Assembly (NCBI GenBank): GCA_963965975.1
Contig: OZ014412.1
Location: 13,902,849-13,966,848, forward strand
DNA length: 64,000 nt
Direction: 5' to 3'
DNA from: Xestospongia bergquistia
Lineage: Eukaryota; Porifera; Demospongiae; Haplosclerida; Petrosiidae
Shown: in pieces, positions 28,101 through 43,100 of the stretch
How the letters are laid out: every line of letters begins with the position of its first letter
How positions within the stretch are numbered: the stretch's first letter is position 1
Program-made: the position numbers and the translations under genes
The notes under the pieces: model-generated
Databases searched by the model: none
Told to the model about the DNA's origin: nothing
The model's input: the letters and a program-made list of their open reading frames with translations, nothing else

Positions 28101-31100
28101 AGGTGCTAGCTATAGGAATTATGATGATAACTAAATCTCAATGATTTGACTTTACAGATCAATTTTTAACCATGTCTAAGATACAATGTTACTTGCTGTA
28201 GTTGCCATTAGATACCTTCCCTCTCGTGATAGTATTCCCAATATCATTAGCATTTTACTAGTAATCATTTCATTGTCCTACACATAGATTTATGTGAATA
28301 ATCTCCAAATCAGGAATTATTAATGTATGTAAAGTCAAATGAACAGAGTATAGCAACTTATAGTGTAAAAAAATTCTTTTTCATAGTATTTAAAACTTCA
28401 TCACATTCAGTTATTTAAAAAATGTTTCCAAATGCTGTTTGTGACCATCATTTGGCAGTGATTATCCATATAAATACACTGTCAATACTATTTGTATTGT
28501 AAAGATATATTTGTCTCATATGAAGATTTACTATAATTGTCTAATGAGGTGTAACAAAATAAATTCTAAAATGATTGATATGAATCATCCACATGTAGAA
28601 AAATAATTTCAATTTTCAGCAGTTACATTCAGTGGTAGTCAGGCTGTGATTCTGGTGAACATTGATAATCTCTTAAATGACTTGTATTGTAAAGGTGTAG
28701 TTGTCAAAATTAAGGAATCATAGGTATTGTTACTTTCATAATTACGGCTAGGTAATATAAACATAGACAACAATTTTTATTACTTCATATCATATTACCT
28801 CAGCCATGTTGAAGGACTAGTACACAAAAATGTTTAAGTATAAGATACAGGAAATTTGGAACACCATATGATATTAATATTAATACCTTTTACAACTAAG
28901 CTATTAATTCTAGTTATGCAATTACCTTTGTCTAAAAGTTAATGGCATTTGTTGTTTTGCTATAACTAATAAATATTACAGTTTTTGAGATTCTGTGACA
29001 ATATAATCTTGTAACTGGATAAATAAAACTTTTGCATGTTGACCAGCCCAAAGTTAAATACCAGTTAAATGATAAAAGGTGGGTTAGAATATATATGATA
29101 TATGTCTATAACAGCAATATATTCAGCACATGTTTTTGGAGAAGGTAGTTTCTTTTGGTGTCACAAACTGCAAGACTGGACTACATTACCAGACAACTGA
29201 ATAGAAGTAAAGCCACGCCTTTTATAACACATGATTATATGCAGCTTGCTAAATAAACGATGTTGTTTTATTATTTTAACTTTAACATCAAACATTGCAG
29301 AAGCATTGAGACTGGCACAGAAAGAAAAAAGCATACCTGATGGAATCTATGAATCATTTTTAAAATCAATGTTGTTTAGTAGATGAAGCTGGTTACAAGC
29401 ATTATCACAATGAGTTTTATGAGCTTGATAACTTAGAGAAAGTGTATTTATCACACTCTTTGTGCTTAGTAGAAATATCATTTAGAGGTATTGAATTTTA
29501 TTGAATTTATTGCAACAACCAACACAAAGAAATAATTATGTTTCCAAAAATTGCAGTAAAACTTGAGTTGAAGTGTTCACATTATCTCAAACAGATTTCA
29601 ACAAGAGTACTAATCTCATCAAAAAAAGCGTCGAAGCTTATAGCAATCACTTTGTCACTTTGTCTGATTGTGCAATTATTGTTACCTTCAGTTTAATCCC
29701 AACTTCTCACTAAATACTTGCTACCCACACCTTTCTTATTAAATTGCATGTGAACTATGACCTCTTATATATGATGGCCACATAGACATAAACATAGATT
29801 ATTTGCATTTTGTTAAATTTGAAAGTATGGATGAACACCTTTCAATCCAAAAGACTATCATACTTGTATGATGAGGAAAAGATGATTTTATTTGAAACAT
29901 TTTAAAGCAATAATTCAGGAAGAGTTTCATGCTTAATAGTCAGTTCTTTTGACAGTCCTTGTTGAAGTATGTATCTCAAACTATATAGTATTGTAATATT
30001 CATAAGAAAAAGTACACATTTAAAATTTATTTTTATAGCCATTACATACTCCTTTCCTTATGACCTTTTCTGTAAGTATGGGTAGAACAATGTACAAAAA
30101 AGTCATATATCAACTACTGCATAAATGGACTGTCTGAAGTAGGAACTTTGACTAGAGCATATTAATATGTCATAGGTTATGTTCACATTACAACATGTAA
30201 TGTACATTGATTGCGCACAGTACAGTTTGATGTTACAAAAAGTAAGCCATAAAATGTCATAGAGCACACAAAATATCTGGTGTGGCATTAACTAGTAGTA
30301 AGAGATGTACTTATAATATATAATGTTAATTCTTATGAAGCTGAAATAATTACCATGAGCTGCAGTATAAAAGTCATTTAATAGGTAATGTTGTAGGCTT
30401 TCTGTAATCACTATCAATTTGATAATTCTCTTATAGAATTACACTTTATTTTCACAATATTCAAAGCCAGAGAATATTTATCGAAGTAGTAAACAGTGTC
30501 CTGGTATATTAACTTTTAGTTATTACTACTGGCAGTGTCAAACCATTTAACTAGTCCAATGAGGTAAAGATTATGAAGACAATGACTAGTTAATGCTAAG
30601 GTTATTATTGTAAATGTAGTCATCTTGCATTATAATAATACTGATATCTAATGTCTTGAAAGTTAATGATGATTAATTTTCATGTTAACTAATAGGCTAA
30701 TTGTCATACCTGAGTTACAATATATGTGTCATAAATGGGATGTGGAGTTCCAAATGATATCATTCAGTCTGGAATATGTTTTTAGCAGATAGTCAGAGCT
30801 GATCCATTTTTCGCAACTAACTTTGTGCATTATATAGAGACTAGGTGAGGAATGTTTTTGTTAGAACAGGGATAAAGAAAACTGTTAATGACTTATTGCT
30901 AATGGTGGAACAATTCATGAAAGTTAGAATGTCATAACAAAAAGTAGCATATTACCAGAGTTCATCAGTTGATTAATGAAATTAATAATCAGAGTTTGAC
31001 ATCACTGCACAGGTTGCATGGTTCCAGCTGAAGTATACTGTATCATACCAAATATCACGGTGACTACATTTGACAGGTCGACTGCAAATGCTACATGACC

Positions 31101-34100
31101 TCTTCATAACCTGACTGCAACAGCCACTCGTCATTCTCCCTCTGAAAGACATGTTCTCTTGACCCATACACAGTGATAAATGAATATAAGCTTGAAGGCC
31201 AAAACCATGTAAACCAACTGAACCAGCTTGATGAAGAGGCAGCTTTCAAATGCCTTACTGCCAAAACAAGTCCTGGATTGCCAGTAATATCCAGAGCAAA
31301 TCTCAACAGCAAGAAAAGTAAACAATCAGATAAAAAAGGAAAGACCAAAATATTACTAGATGACAAATATGGGCAAAGAAGTCAAGGAAGAAAGAGTTAC
31401 TTCAGCTTAAAAGGTGCAAGCATTTTGATTATCTACATTCATAAAAGCAATCCTTATTAAGTAGGTACCACTTTAGAAGGATTTGCACAATCATAATAAT
31501 AGTTACAATAAGTTTGTGACAACAAGAGGGCTATAAAAAATCAAGATTCATTATCCACTTTTGGCTATAATATATTTTACTAAAGGTTTCAAATGAATTT
31601 ATAGAACCATCACACACTAATACAAGACTGTTTTGCAACTATAACTGCATGTCTTGTTTAAAATAAAGATGAAACGTCTAGGACAAAATTTTGTATTAAC
31701 TAAAATGGAGAAAAAAATTGCCTTCTCTGTGGTTGTTAAACACACCTAATAAGAAGTTATAACAATGTAACAATGACTAGGCTAGGTGTCATGTTTATTA
31801 TACACACAAGAGTATTATAATTTTATATACTAGTATGACACCTTGTAAAGAGGAGGTCCTACAACAAGATTATATTTACATGATGACATTACATGTTATG
31901 TATGAAGTAAATTTAAATGGTACTAACTTCATCAACAGAATCTAGGTTAGCTCCGTTGTTAACCAAAAGTGTAGCAACTTCGGTTTTTCCCTTACGTGCA
32001 GCATCATGCAAAGGAGTTCTCTTGTTCTAAAAGATATAGACAACAATACAAAGTAACACATGAAATAGACTGTACTGGTACACTATGACAACATGTTTAC
32101 TATTACTAATGCATCACAGAATAACTGTTAATTACTATAATGTGGTTGTAGTATGGTACAAATTCTGTACAAGCAACTAGCTTATATAATACATTTTATG
32201 CACTATGACTGTATGATAAAGCTCATGTTATCATAACACAGCAGAAAGGAGAAGATACGCATGTATATTAGAAAATGTAAATTAGTAGAAAATCAATTAT
32301 AATGTCCCGTTATCAAGGTTTTTTAAAAATAAATTTCAAAATAACATATTTCATGTTATTATGGTATAAGAGAAACTTAAAGACATTTTGCACAAGATTT
32401 TATACATAATAATTCTGTTTTACAATTATATATTTGTTATTGATGTGATAACAACACTCAGCAGGGCTTGTAAAAACAAGGAATGTAATAATGTTGTAAT
32501 TCTTTAAAATAATTAACAATCAGACTTATTTCTATCATCAAAATATACTTTATGCTGTCAAAATAAATCTGATCATCTACTTTGTTGATGTCATTAGTGT
32601 AGATAAAACAAAGGACCTTATTAGAACTAGAGCAAAAAGAAGTGAATTACTTAGTGCTAGGCTTGTAGACATATTAGCGCTGACTTCTCTCTATAAATTA
32701 TATTAATGAGTCTATTACCCACATATGACGCTGAACCTCTGAACCATTTAGTGTAAAGCGTTGCTTATACAGGCTACTTCTTGACATAAAATGTAACAAT
32801 AAAATGTCATGTATATTGACATTATTTGAGTCTTTCTCCTTTACTTATAATTGGATATTGACTGACTGGCTACAATGAAGAGGTGACTTATGTTATGTTC
32901 CCAGAGTGGGTATCTAAGAAGTTTACAATTTTACTGGCTAGATATATCTGTCTTCTAATAGCATTTGCAAAGGCTACATTAAATCTTCTTCAAGAAGCAT
33001 TGGTTCAAATTTTAACAGACACGATTAATTTAACAGGTCATGACTATCATACTAGTAAAAGAAGCATATTTTAGGCATTGTACATACACTTCTTTTACCT
33101 ATGATCTGTTGCCATGATGTAAAAAAGGATGATTTCATTTGAAGTATTTTTAAGCAATAAGTCAGCCAGTGTTTAGTATTACATAGTCAGTCTTTTTGGA
33201 AGTCATTGCTCAATTCACTTAGAAATCTGAGTATTTCCTTATACAAATACACTATATTTTCTCTTATAAATGCCATTGAATAATTGATTTAATACTATAA
33301 TATATAATATTGTTTTTTCATTTTTAAAATCGGTTTTCTACAGCAATATAGACAAGGAGGAGTCATCAAGAAATGTCACATGTCCTTAAAGCTTTGATTT
33401 GTTACATAAACATGAAAATTAGATGTGGTTTTAACATTAGCATATAAAATAACAGCTGGACATGAATAATGTTCAATGACACGAAAATTGATATCTGTTA
33501 CTAAAGATAATTTAATCAAATTTTATGACTATTAGTAATTATTTAAATAAACATTGTGAGTGTGTCATAACAATGATGTACATAATTTATTACACATTAC
33601 ATTCACTGATGATAATATAGTATGTACATATTGTCATTTTCTTTATCATACAAAATAATTCATGCTAGAATGTTATGTCTATATTATTAATTATCTTTTA
33701 TTAATACTTTTGCATAGATTAAATTTTCTTTGAGTAGAAACAGTAACCACAGATACATGGATAATTACATAGCAGGATTGTCTGAAGATGACCAATGGTA
33801 TACAATGCTGGAAAATTACTTGGCAGAGAAGTAATATAGCGAAAAGCTTAATACATTATCAATCACATCAATTGCTGTAGAAGACAAGGTTAGTGTATTT
33901 TTTTGTTGGCTGCTATATGCATTGGAGATTAAGGTATGTATTTTATTTTATTCTTCAATTTTATTTGTGACACAAAACTATATATTATAATAAAGAAAGT
34001 AGACTTAGAAATATGCAAACATGTGTTCCAAAATAATTGCTACAATGTACCAGAAGAAAGAATGCTTTCAAAACTTTAAAGCAATGTAGTTTTAATTGAG

Positions 34101-37100
34101 GTTGTATTTCTTTAAAAGATTCCATGTCTATCATAATAGCAAAGTCAATATTCATTATACTTTTTTGGCTGAAGTTTGCACTAAGTGCTTCAAAGTAAAT
34201 ACTAGAATCATCTATGGTAGCACAATTATTAATGTATGGCCAGACTACTTTACAACTAACTCCATGTAAGTGAAAATATAGCTATTATGGTTATCTACTA
34301 TATAGATTATCAAGGACAAATTATATCCATGATTAAAAAAAATGTTTAATTTGAAGAATACCAGTATATGAGTATTCTGCTCAACATGAAAATTATTATT
34401 AGCTGGCTCCCTTTAAGCATTGTATGTCACCTTAAATGAAAATAGGTTTTCATTTAAGGTGACATACATTGCTCAAATCACTTAGAAATCTGAGTATTTC
34501 CTTATACAAATACACTATATTTTCTCAATATAAATGCCATTGAATAATTGATCAAAGTAACTTAACAGTGTTGTGATGTATTCATTTTATTGCTATTGAA
34601 AGGGTCAAACCATTTAGCTTATACAATAGAATAAACATTATGAAGACACTGACTTTACTCAGTACTAAGGTTGTAGTAAATGTAGCTATGCTGTTTTACA
34701 ATAGTACTGATATCTAGGCCTTTGAAAGTTAAAATTAATTAATTATCTATTGCATATAGGCTAACTGACATCACCAGAGATGCAATGCATATGCAATAAA
34801 TCACACTGTGAACAAATCCTGCAATGATTTTAGTAAAAAAAATTGTGTAGCAAATGTCTTAAATATCTAGTCCAACTATTAGTGTTGAAGATTAAACTAA
34901 AGAGGGAGATGTGTCGTTGTAGTTATTTAACTTCTATAGAAATGGGACAGCCCCAGATTATTGTACATGACTTGATTTATTCTAATGACTAGTATGAGTA
35001 TCTGATGAAGATATAATTATTGTAGTGTAGTGATATTGAGGATATCATGTTATACATAAGACAAATATGACATCAATGATTATGTAGAAAAGCGAATCTA
35101 GTGATATAAAATCAATACCTTATTATAGAGGTAACATATTATAGAAAACATCTCTGTTGTTAGTTGTTATTGTCAGAATACTCCTGTTTGTCAGTATGTT
35201 CTAACTATGTTTATAAATTAGTCATAGTTGATATATAATATTAACTTGTGATATCAATGGGTTATAGTATATAAATATATTTTAAATTATATCTATATAA
35301 GATAATCATTATGATAATTATGTATTAAAAAAAGTAGGTAATATGCCAAATTGATATAATGCTAATATTTATGTTCTTCTAGTTATATTATTACAATTAT
35401 CCAACATATGATGATCTATACTATGTGTTATGATTGCAATAACTTCTGTATATGAATTGAACATTGATGATATCTGCTATGTTTTTTAATCAAATTATCT
35501 ATAATAAACATATCTTATGATAGTGTTTGATTAGTGGAAAGGGTATTCAAAAATATATTGACAACAAGTAATAGATACTACTATTACAATGTTACAAGGA
35601 GTATGACATAAAATAAATTAAATTGCACACTAAATATCTGTTTGTAACTATATTGAGTTAACTATTTTGTAATTGATATTTACTGTTGATTACGCTGACA
35701 CCAGCAAGATAAATTAGCAATCATCACAACAGGGATGTCAATATAGTTATATAAAATGTTAGGATTAATACAAGTAGTAGTTTGTAAAGATTCACTTATG
35801 TGTCACAAACAATCAGAAGAATCTAATATACAAGTCTAATTATTCTCTCGATATAAATACTTGAGCATATTTCTACAAGTAATTAACAGTATCCTGGTAT
35901 ATTCACTATGTTAATACTTAGAATGTCAAATCATTTAACTTATATCATGGAATAAACATAGTGATTACATTGACTATTATTATAGATAGTGTTAGTGTTA
36001 TAGTAAATACAGACATGTTGTTTATATTGTGTGATATGTTAGCTTCAGAAAGATGGAGATAATTTCATTCTAGCGTATATCAGGTGTTACTAGCACCTCA
36101 TATATTGTAGTAGTAGGTAGTAGTTGTATGTAGATAAACAAATAAATAGAGCTCAAGTGATATGCTGTCATTGTTCTTCTTATTACTTAATTTTGCATAT
36201 CTGTTTCTCAATAATTGCTCTTACATCTTTTAGAACACAAAGCCATTTACTGTCTTTGGAATTATCAGGAAGTTGAAGTCAAAAACTACAAAATTCATAA
36301 TACTAGCATGTAAACTTTTTAAAGTCACTAATAATAAGAAATTCCATTATACAAATCTTTCAAAATACAATAACAGCATAATTAGTATTCCAAGTAATAA
36401 ACAATATCCTGGTATATTAGCTTTGTTGTTACTGAAGTGTAAAACAATTTATCTTATATAATAGACTAATAGTAATTAAAACACTGTCTAGTTAGTGCTA
36501 GGACTATAGTAAATGTAGACATGTTGTATATATTGTGATGATATGTAGGCTTTTCAAAATTAGAGATAATTTTATTCTAACTAATTGTAGTCACTAGGTC
36601 AGTGGACTTCACCCTCACATACACAATTATAAGCATATTAGCTCTTTACTACACACTACAACAATGCTTTCTTTATGATCTCTTACATCAACCAACCATT
36701 TAAATATGTATATTAGCACTGTACATTACAGACACTATGTTATTATATCTTGATTATAGCTACTACAATAACAAGTTTTGTCTTTGAAATTATTTTATGA
36801 GTGCATGCATATACATATAAAGTTATATGAGACACAACTATATGCTCACAATTACAAACACATTACTACTATACTACATACTGAAAGAATGACTTCTTTA
36901 TATTATCTGACACTAGCAAACACATTTTAATTATATCCCATAGTGGCCAGATGTGATGAATACACGACAACAATAATCATTTGGAAAATACTGATGTTAA
37001 AAATGTACAACACATCCTATAATGCAAACTTTTCTGGCTGTAACTATTAAAGGGTACGTGTGTTAAGCTTCAATTATAATAAATTAAGTACTACTTGTTT

Positions 37101-40100
37101 ATCTATTGCAACCTTATTAATTTGTTCTGTGGATAGCAAATGTGTAAAAATCCTCCCAATATTGAGCTGACTCAATGATCATCACTAAATATAGAGACGC
37201 ATCATGATGTTTCTTGGAGATAAATCTCACCTATAATAACTACAGCTACATGAGAAGTTTTAACCTTGTAACATTAAGTTTTCTGTCTGTCAAAACAAAC
37301 ATGTTTTTGTCATCTATAAGGTTTCTTGGCTATGTTGAATTTTTGAAGTCACATTGAGCTTTTGTCATGCAATATTTTAACCTATGCTATTTTTGTCCAA
37401 GGACAAACAACTGCTAGGAAAGCTTTAATCCCACCATTCAATTTTGTTCTTGTCAAAATTAAGCTGAAATAGAAAGTATGGATGAGAGAGATGATGTAAT
37501 TAATGAAGCTTTTCTTTATGTGTATGAGAAGAAATATCCAGGTATCACATTATCTCAGCCCTCAGTTAATTATCATTACTTCATACAGTAGGACGTTGTA
37601 GTTACTGTTGATATTCCATAACTACTCAAAGAAAAGCCTTGTTTGAGAATGAATGAAAAAGTAATAGAAAGAATACAACAGTAGCATAAGAACAACATGA
37701 TTCCAAACATTCAATTCTTACAAAATTTGAAGTTGGAGTCAAAGTTATGAAAAAAATTGCTAATTTTTATCTTAGGATAACATATTGCAAGCAGATTTCT
37801 ATCCTAAGATAAAATATTGCAAAGCATTTTCAATTCTTGTACAAAATATCACACCATTGTCATAGGATAAATTTTGTGCTGGTAGGATCAATCCTGCAAT
37901 ATTACTTTATTGTAGGATAAAATAGTTCTGCAATAACTCTCTAGTAGGACAAACTCTAAGTATGATAATAGCTGTCATAACAGGTATTGTATTTTTGTAA
38001 GCAAATATGTCATCTTGTGTTAATTATAACTACTATACAATAATCACTTTTGTTTGTGTATTTATTTTAGGAGTGTCTATGTAACAACTTATAGATAATT
38101 AAATTACAAATAACTACATAATTACATGTATTAATAACAACGTTATAAACAAAATAGAGTCATGTATAGTAATGACAACATCTTCAATAATGGAGATACT
38201 TACTGTGTTAATGGCATCTAGTGATGCAGCAGCTTTAATTAGTGTATAAGCTATCTCAGAATAGCCAAACATAGCAGCATAGTGAAGAGGAGTAGTATTA
38301 TTCTACATAAAGAAGATGTCAGTATTTATGATCAATTCACTTTATAATATACAGCTACATCTAATGATACATTATAAAGGATAGGTAAAATAATTCAATA
38401 TCTTTTCAGTAATGTGTATAGAGAGGTTAATACTTTATGTGATGTCAGCAGTAGTATTCATAATAACTAGATATTATCATATTTGGAGATTAAAGTATTT
38501 GTCCTATTATGTCACATATCTTTTATCTATATGTTTACAATATAGTCTTATAATATAGTACATGACAGTAGTTAAGTCATTTGTTAAATACATGCTCTAT
38601 AGAACTTATATTATTAATTAACAAGTTATAACTAGTACATATCATTATTATACAACAGTTGTAAAATAGCTAAACATGATATTAACATAATAACATTAAG
38701 TGTACACAATATCAGATATAAAATGGAAACAAAATATAAAAATTACAATTATCTACATTCCTTAGAGGACCACGCCACTTTCATTTAAAAACCTTAAAAT
38801 TCAGGTGAAAAAAGAAAATATGAGTTTGCTGATGAAATAACCCACATGTTATGTTTCAATTTCTGTTTTCTCAATAGCAAATTGCAATAGGCCATCAACC
38901 ACAATGGTATGTTTGTTGTTCTTGGGACCATTTCTATGGACACTTGAATGCACATGCTGTCCTTAACAACATATACAGGTTAGAGGTTTTGTAAATTTCT
39001 TTAACTTGTTCAATTATGTGAAAATGTCATATAAGAAATGGTATGATTTATGACTTGGAGTCAAGCAGGACTTCATTATCGAGTTCATCATCACTATTAC
39101 AGTCATAATCATAACTGCTCTCTTCCTCTGTTTTAATATCTGAGTAATATTCAAAAACCTGATCGAAATCATTTGTTGTTTTATGCTAATAATTTTTGAA
39201 TATTATATTGTTAATTTTATATAACAAATTAATAGAAAAACTCAGATATATTTTTAATTTGCATTCCACGTGTCACAAAATTGTGATAGTGATTTGTAAT
39301 GAGGTGACCATCTCAAGAATTTGTGACAGTCAGGGATATATCAGGTAGCCTATACTGTCCAATAAGGAGAGCATTGACATCATTCTATTGGATTGATTCT
39401 ATGGTTAAATGAGTTTACTATACATATTAACATATTAACACTATGTAATAAATAAGTTGTAATGTTTAAACAACAAAGACTAGAAAGTAAATGTCAAATC
39501 ATATTCAAGTGTATAATATCTGACTTGTCTTCACAAGCTAGGACACTTCCAACATACTAATAAGCTATAGGACGAGTGATCTGTACTGGAAACTTATAAG
39601 GATAAGACACCAAAAAAACATAATTTATGGTCTTTGACAAAAAAGAAATGCAGTAGCTATAGATCTGGCAGTCAGATGCAATAATTATAGCTATTAATCC
39701 GGAAATTATTAAGTAAGTAAATAACGATTAATAAACATTAATAAAAATGGCGGCTGAAGCAGCTGCGGTCACCTTTAGAGTTCCACAGACCTTCATTTGA
39801 ACGACACTTCGATAGATCTTGTGTGCTTTACTGTTGGAGAAAGGTTCTCCTCGTATCACCATTTGAAAGAAAAAGTGGCAGCATATGAGAAGGCGAAATC
39901 AATTCAATTGAGTTACATTGGCTCAAAGACACTTCAGGCTGCCAGTAAAATAATTCCACCTAAGGATGAAAAGCTAATCAAGACTTAGTTTTCTACTACA
40001 TCAATCTTTCCTGTGTGTTTGGTGGTAAAAAGTATCAGGATAAAAGAAAAGGAAAGAGACCTAATCAGAAGTCAGTACTGATTTATGTTTGTATAGATTG

Positions 40101-43100
40101 TATAGTTAGGTCTAAACTTTACAATGTTTTTTATAGAATGTAATGCAATGATCAAACTATCTCTACGTGATGTCAGGTAGCATTTGGTTGTCACTGATGA
40201 TAATGAAAACCACACCCATGATGTTAGCAAAGTAAGAAGCAGTCATTTCCTGATTATTACTATGATAGCTTGATTAAATAGGAAATATATGATCACCTTC
40301 CTGCAGGTTTGTTACAGTAAAGCAAAAAGGTATCAAAGAAGACCTCAAAAGGTCAAGCCACACATTCTATATTACAAGATGTCCCCCCCTCAGATGAAAC
40401 TCCACCATCTTCATTAGCGTCTCCACAGCAACCATGCAATAATGTGTATGATCTCTACGCAGTCAAAGGCAAGACCAACCCAATTGCTTTGACAGTTCAT
40501 GTAAACATGGTGGTCCTTCCCTTGGAACTAGATACAGGGGCTTCTCTGTCCTTAATTAGTGAAGATACTTATAAATTCATTATACTCTGTCCTAGTTGAG
40601 AAGAGCTCTTCATTAAAAAAGGTGTTATATACATATACAATGTAAGGTGAGGAATTTCCTTGCCTATTATATACAATTAGCACTGAAGCATATTTTAATT
40701 ATATTAATGAATTGTTCATGTCAATGTCATACGAACACACCACGTTTTCTCTCATGATGCCAACGGGCAAGAGATTGAGATCACAAACAAAGGAGGTTGT
40801 TGTGAATGTATATGATTATTTTGACGAACTTGACAGGTCTAAATGGACTGAAGAATCTCTGAAACAAACCTCTGATGCTACAAAACTTTTACATACCAGC
40901 ACGGAAGGAGAAACTTAGTACAAGGGGAGCCGCCTTTTCAACTCCAACAAAGAGGTACAGTAAGGATTATGCTTGGGCGGAGAGGGATAATGTGACTGGT
41001 GGAACCCTTGGTGGTATAAAAAGGCCTCCTCGGAAGGGTTGCACAGCTTATTATTCTCAAGTCACCTCTAGTGTACCCCAAGTTTTAATTCTTAGTATTT
41101 TCCTATTCATCATCTATATAAATGATATTGATAAACTACCCCTCCTCTCTCCAGCAACCCGCACCCATTACGCTGATGAAATTCTCCATATTCATGCTGT
41201 TCAATCAAACATCAATCTCAATACACTGTGGATTAGCTCTTATCCTCTTACTGTCAACTAAAAAAACCAAATACATGATCATCACATGTAAGTGTCTCTC
41301 TTGTTAAACCTTCCTTACTCCTCTTTTCTTAAATGATTCTCAACTTGAACATGTCAATTCATTTAAATATCTTGGTGTTATTATCACCTCTAATTTATCA
41401 TGGTCTTCTCACATCCAGTCTGTCCACCATAAAGCTTGTCAAACCATTGTGATCATCTGCTGTAACTTCTATCAGCATGCTTTTCCTCAAATTCTTTTCA
41501 CTTTATATTGCTCTCTTATCATTCCCTATTTAACCTACCACTCCTCTTTTTGTGACCCATCACTTTCTTTTATCAATTCTGAAATTCCCACAAAAAAACA
41601 TACAACAGTTTGCTCTAAAAATGTGCTCCCATAATGGGACAATGATTACTCATCTCTTCTCCCAACTTTAAACCTTCCAATCCTCTCCACTTGTCACTCT
41701 CTTTCTAAATTATGCCTTTTCTGTAAAATTACTAACAACCTCCTTTATATTCCTTCTAATGTTTTATCCACAAATCTCCTCCACATCATACTTTTCATCA
41801 CTTGGACTCTCTCACCTTTAACATCCCTTTTTTTCACTCATCTGCTTCACAAAATTAACTTGTCACTTCTATTCTCTCTCTGTAAAATTCACTTCCTTAT
41901 CATGTGAAATGTAGCTCATTATTAATCACTTTTAATGGAAAGTAAATATGCTTATTTACTAATCATCACTTGCTATCACTTATTACATATATATATCCAG
42001 TATTTCATTAATATTTTGTTTATTATTATTCTATTCTTTTTGTGCCCTTTAAACTAGTAGTAGCTTTTATGCTTTTATTTTGTCAATACAAAAATGGTTG
42101 TCATTGCAATGTCTGTGCAGCAGATGCAACAAGGCCTCCTTACATTGTCGATGAGTGAAAACATTTGTCTCATTTCTTAGAATATATATAAAAACAAAGG
42201 TTGTTCGAAGTTGATCTTGAATGAATGTGAAAACTTCCTTTAATAACAACAAAGTTTTCATAAAATTTTATTATAATGTTTTTTCTATAATTATACTGAA
42301 AATGTTACAAATTCGCAAAATTACTTGTATTCATATTGGGTTACATTTGGTGACATTATAATTCACACAATAGTGTTGACAACTCTACTGTCATCATTTG
42401 TATCTGAAAACCTGTTAAGAAGTGACATGAAGTAAGAGTGGTCTAGAATATGTGACAAATCTGTAGATGCTGCTAGACAAGCATTAGTGTGATCAAAGTT
42501 TAGTATATTACAATTCATTACAAGCCATCGTTTTAACAACACTAGAGGCCTCTCAATGTGGTATTGGGGGTGTTGTCACATGTGTGTAAAATTGACAGTG
42601 AAAAGCCAATTGCTTATTCATCTAGAACTTTAACGAAAGCAGGAATTGATTATTCTGAAATAGAAAAAGAAGCATTATCCATATTGTTTGGTATTAAGAA
42701 GTTCCATTAGTATGTGTATGGGCACAGATTCCATCTGCTAATTTACCACAAGCCTCTATCTAGCCTAAATAAAAGCATAACTTCATCATTGTTAGTACCT
42801 AGTAAATTTCAGTAAAGAGTTTTAACACTTTGTATGCAGAATTAATTATTATGGGGGAGACAGTTAATACTACATTTAAAATTTCCTAAGAATACTATAG
42901 TTGTGTCTCTGTTGCATTAGAACGTTTTCTGTTGGTTTACTAAGCTTTATCCTTATCCTGTAAGATTATTTAGGATCTTATAATATACTGAAGGCTTAAG
43001 AACTACTAATTTACTATGTTCTCAAGCTGTAACATTTTGTTGTGTATTTGTACCAGAATGAGAATTAAAACAAATTTCATTTTAGTTTTAGTAACTATAT

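Larger units (their letters stand above)
25204..31927 (-). other. Intron 5, spanning the duplication junction
   Basis: Lies between the two identical ANK exons and holds the end of copy 1 and the start of copy 2. Apart from the repeats listed separately, no gene is seen. A 63-codon plus-strand ORF at 26,060 recurs at 32,883 and has no recognisable features. Confidence 0.6.
26526..33348. repeat. Recent tandem duplication, copy 2
   Basis: About 6.82 kb containing exon 5. Its first 1.1 kb match the partial third copy better than copy 1; the remainder is nearly identical to copy 1. Confidence 0.9.
32027..38203 (-). other. Intron 4
   Basis: Contains the end of duplication copy 2, the truncated third copy and the foldback junction. 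From about 34,560 to 37,400 it is AT-rich unique-looking sequence where I see nothing. At 37,481-37,541 a plus-strand ATG opens 20 codons with a GTATCA donor, a possible exon of unknown origin. Near 37,765-37,830, TTATCTTAGGATAA-type palindromes repeat. Confidence 0.5.

Noticed and set aside
34421-34468. Hairpin as a transcription terminator or microRNA precursor
   Set aside because: It sits exactly at a duplication breakpoint and is absent from the sister copies. The arms are perfectly complementary with only a 4-nt loop, unlike microRNA precursors.
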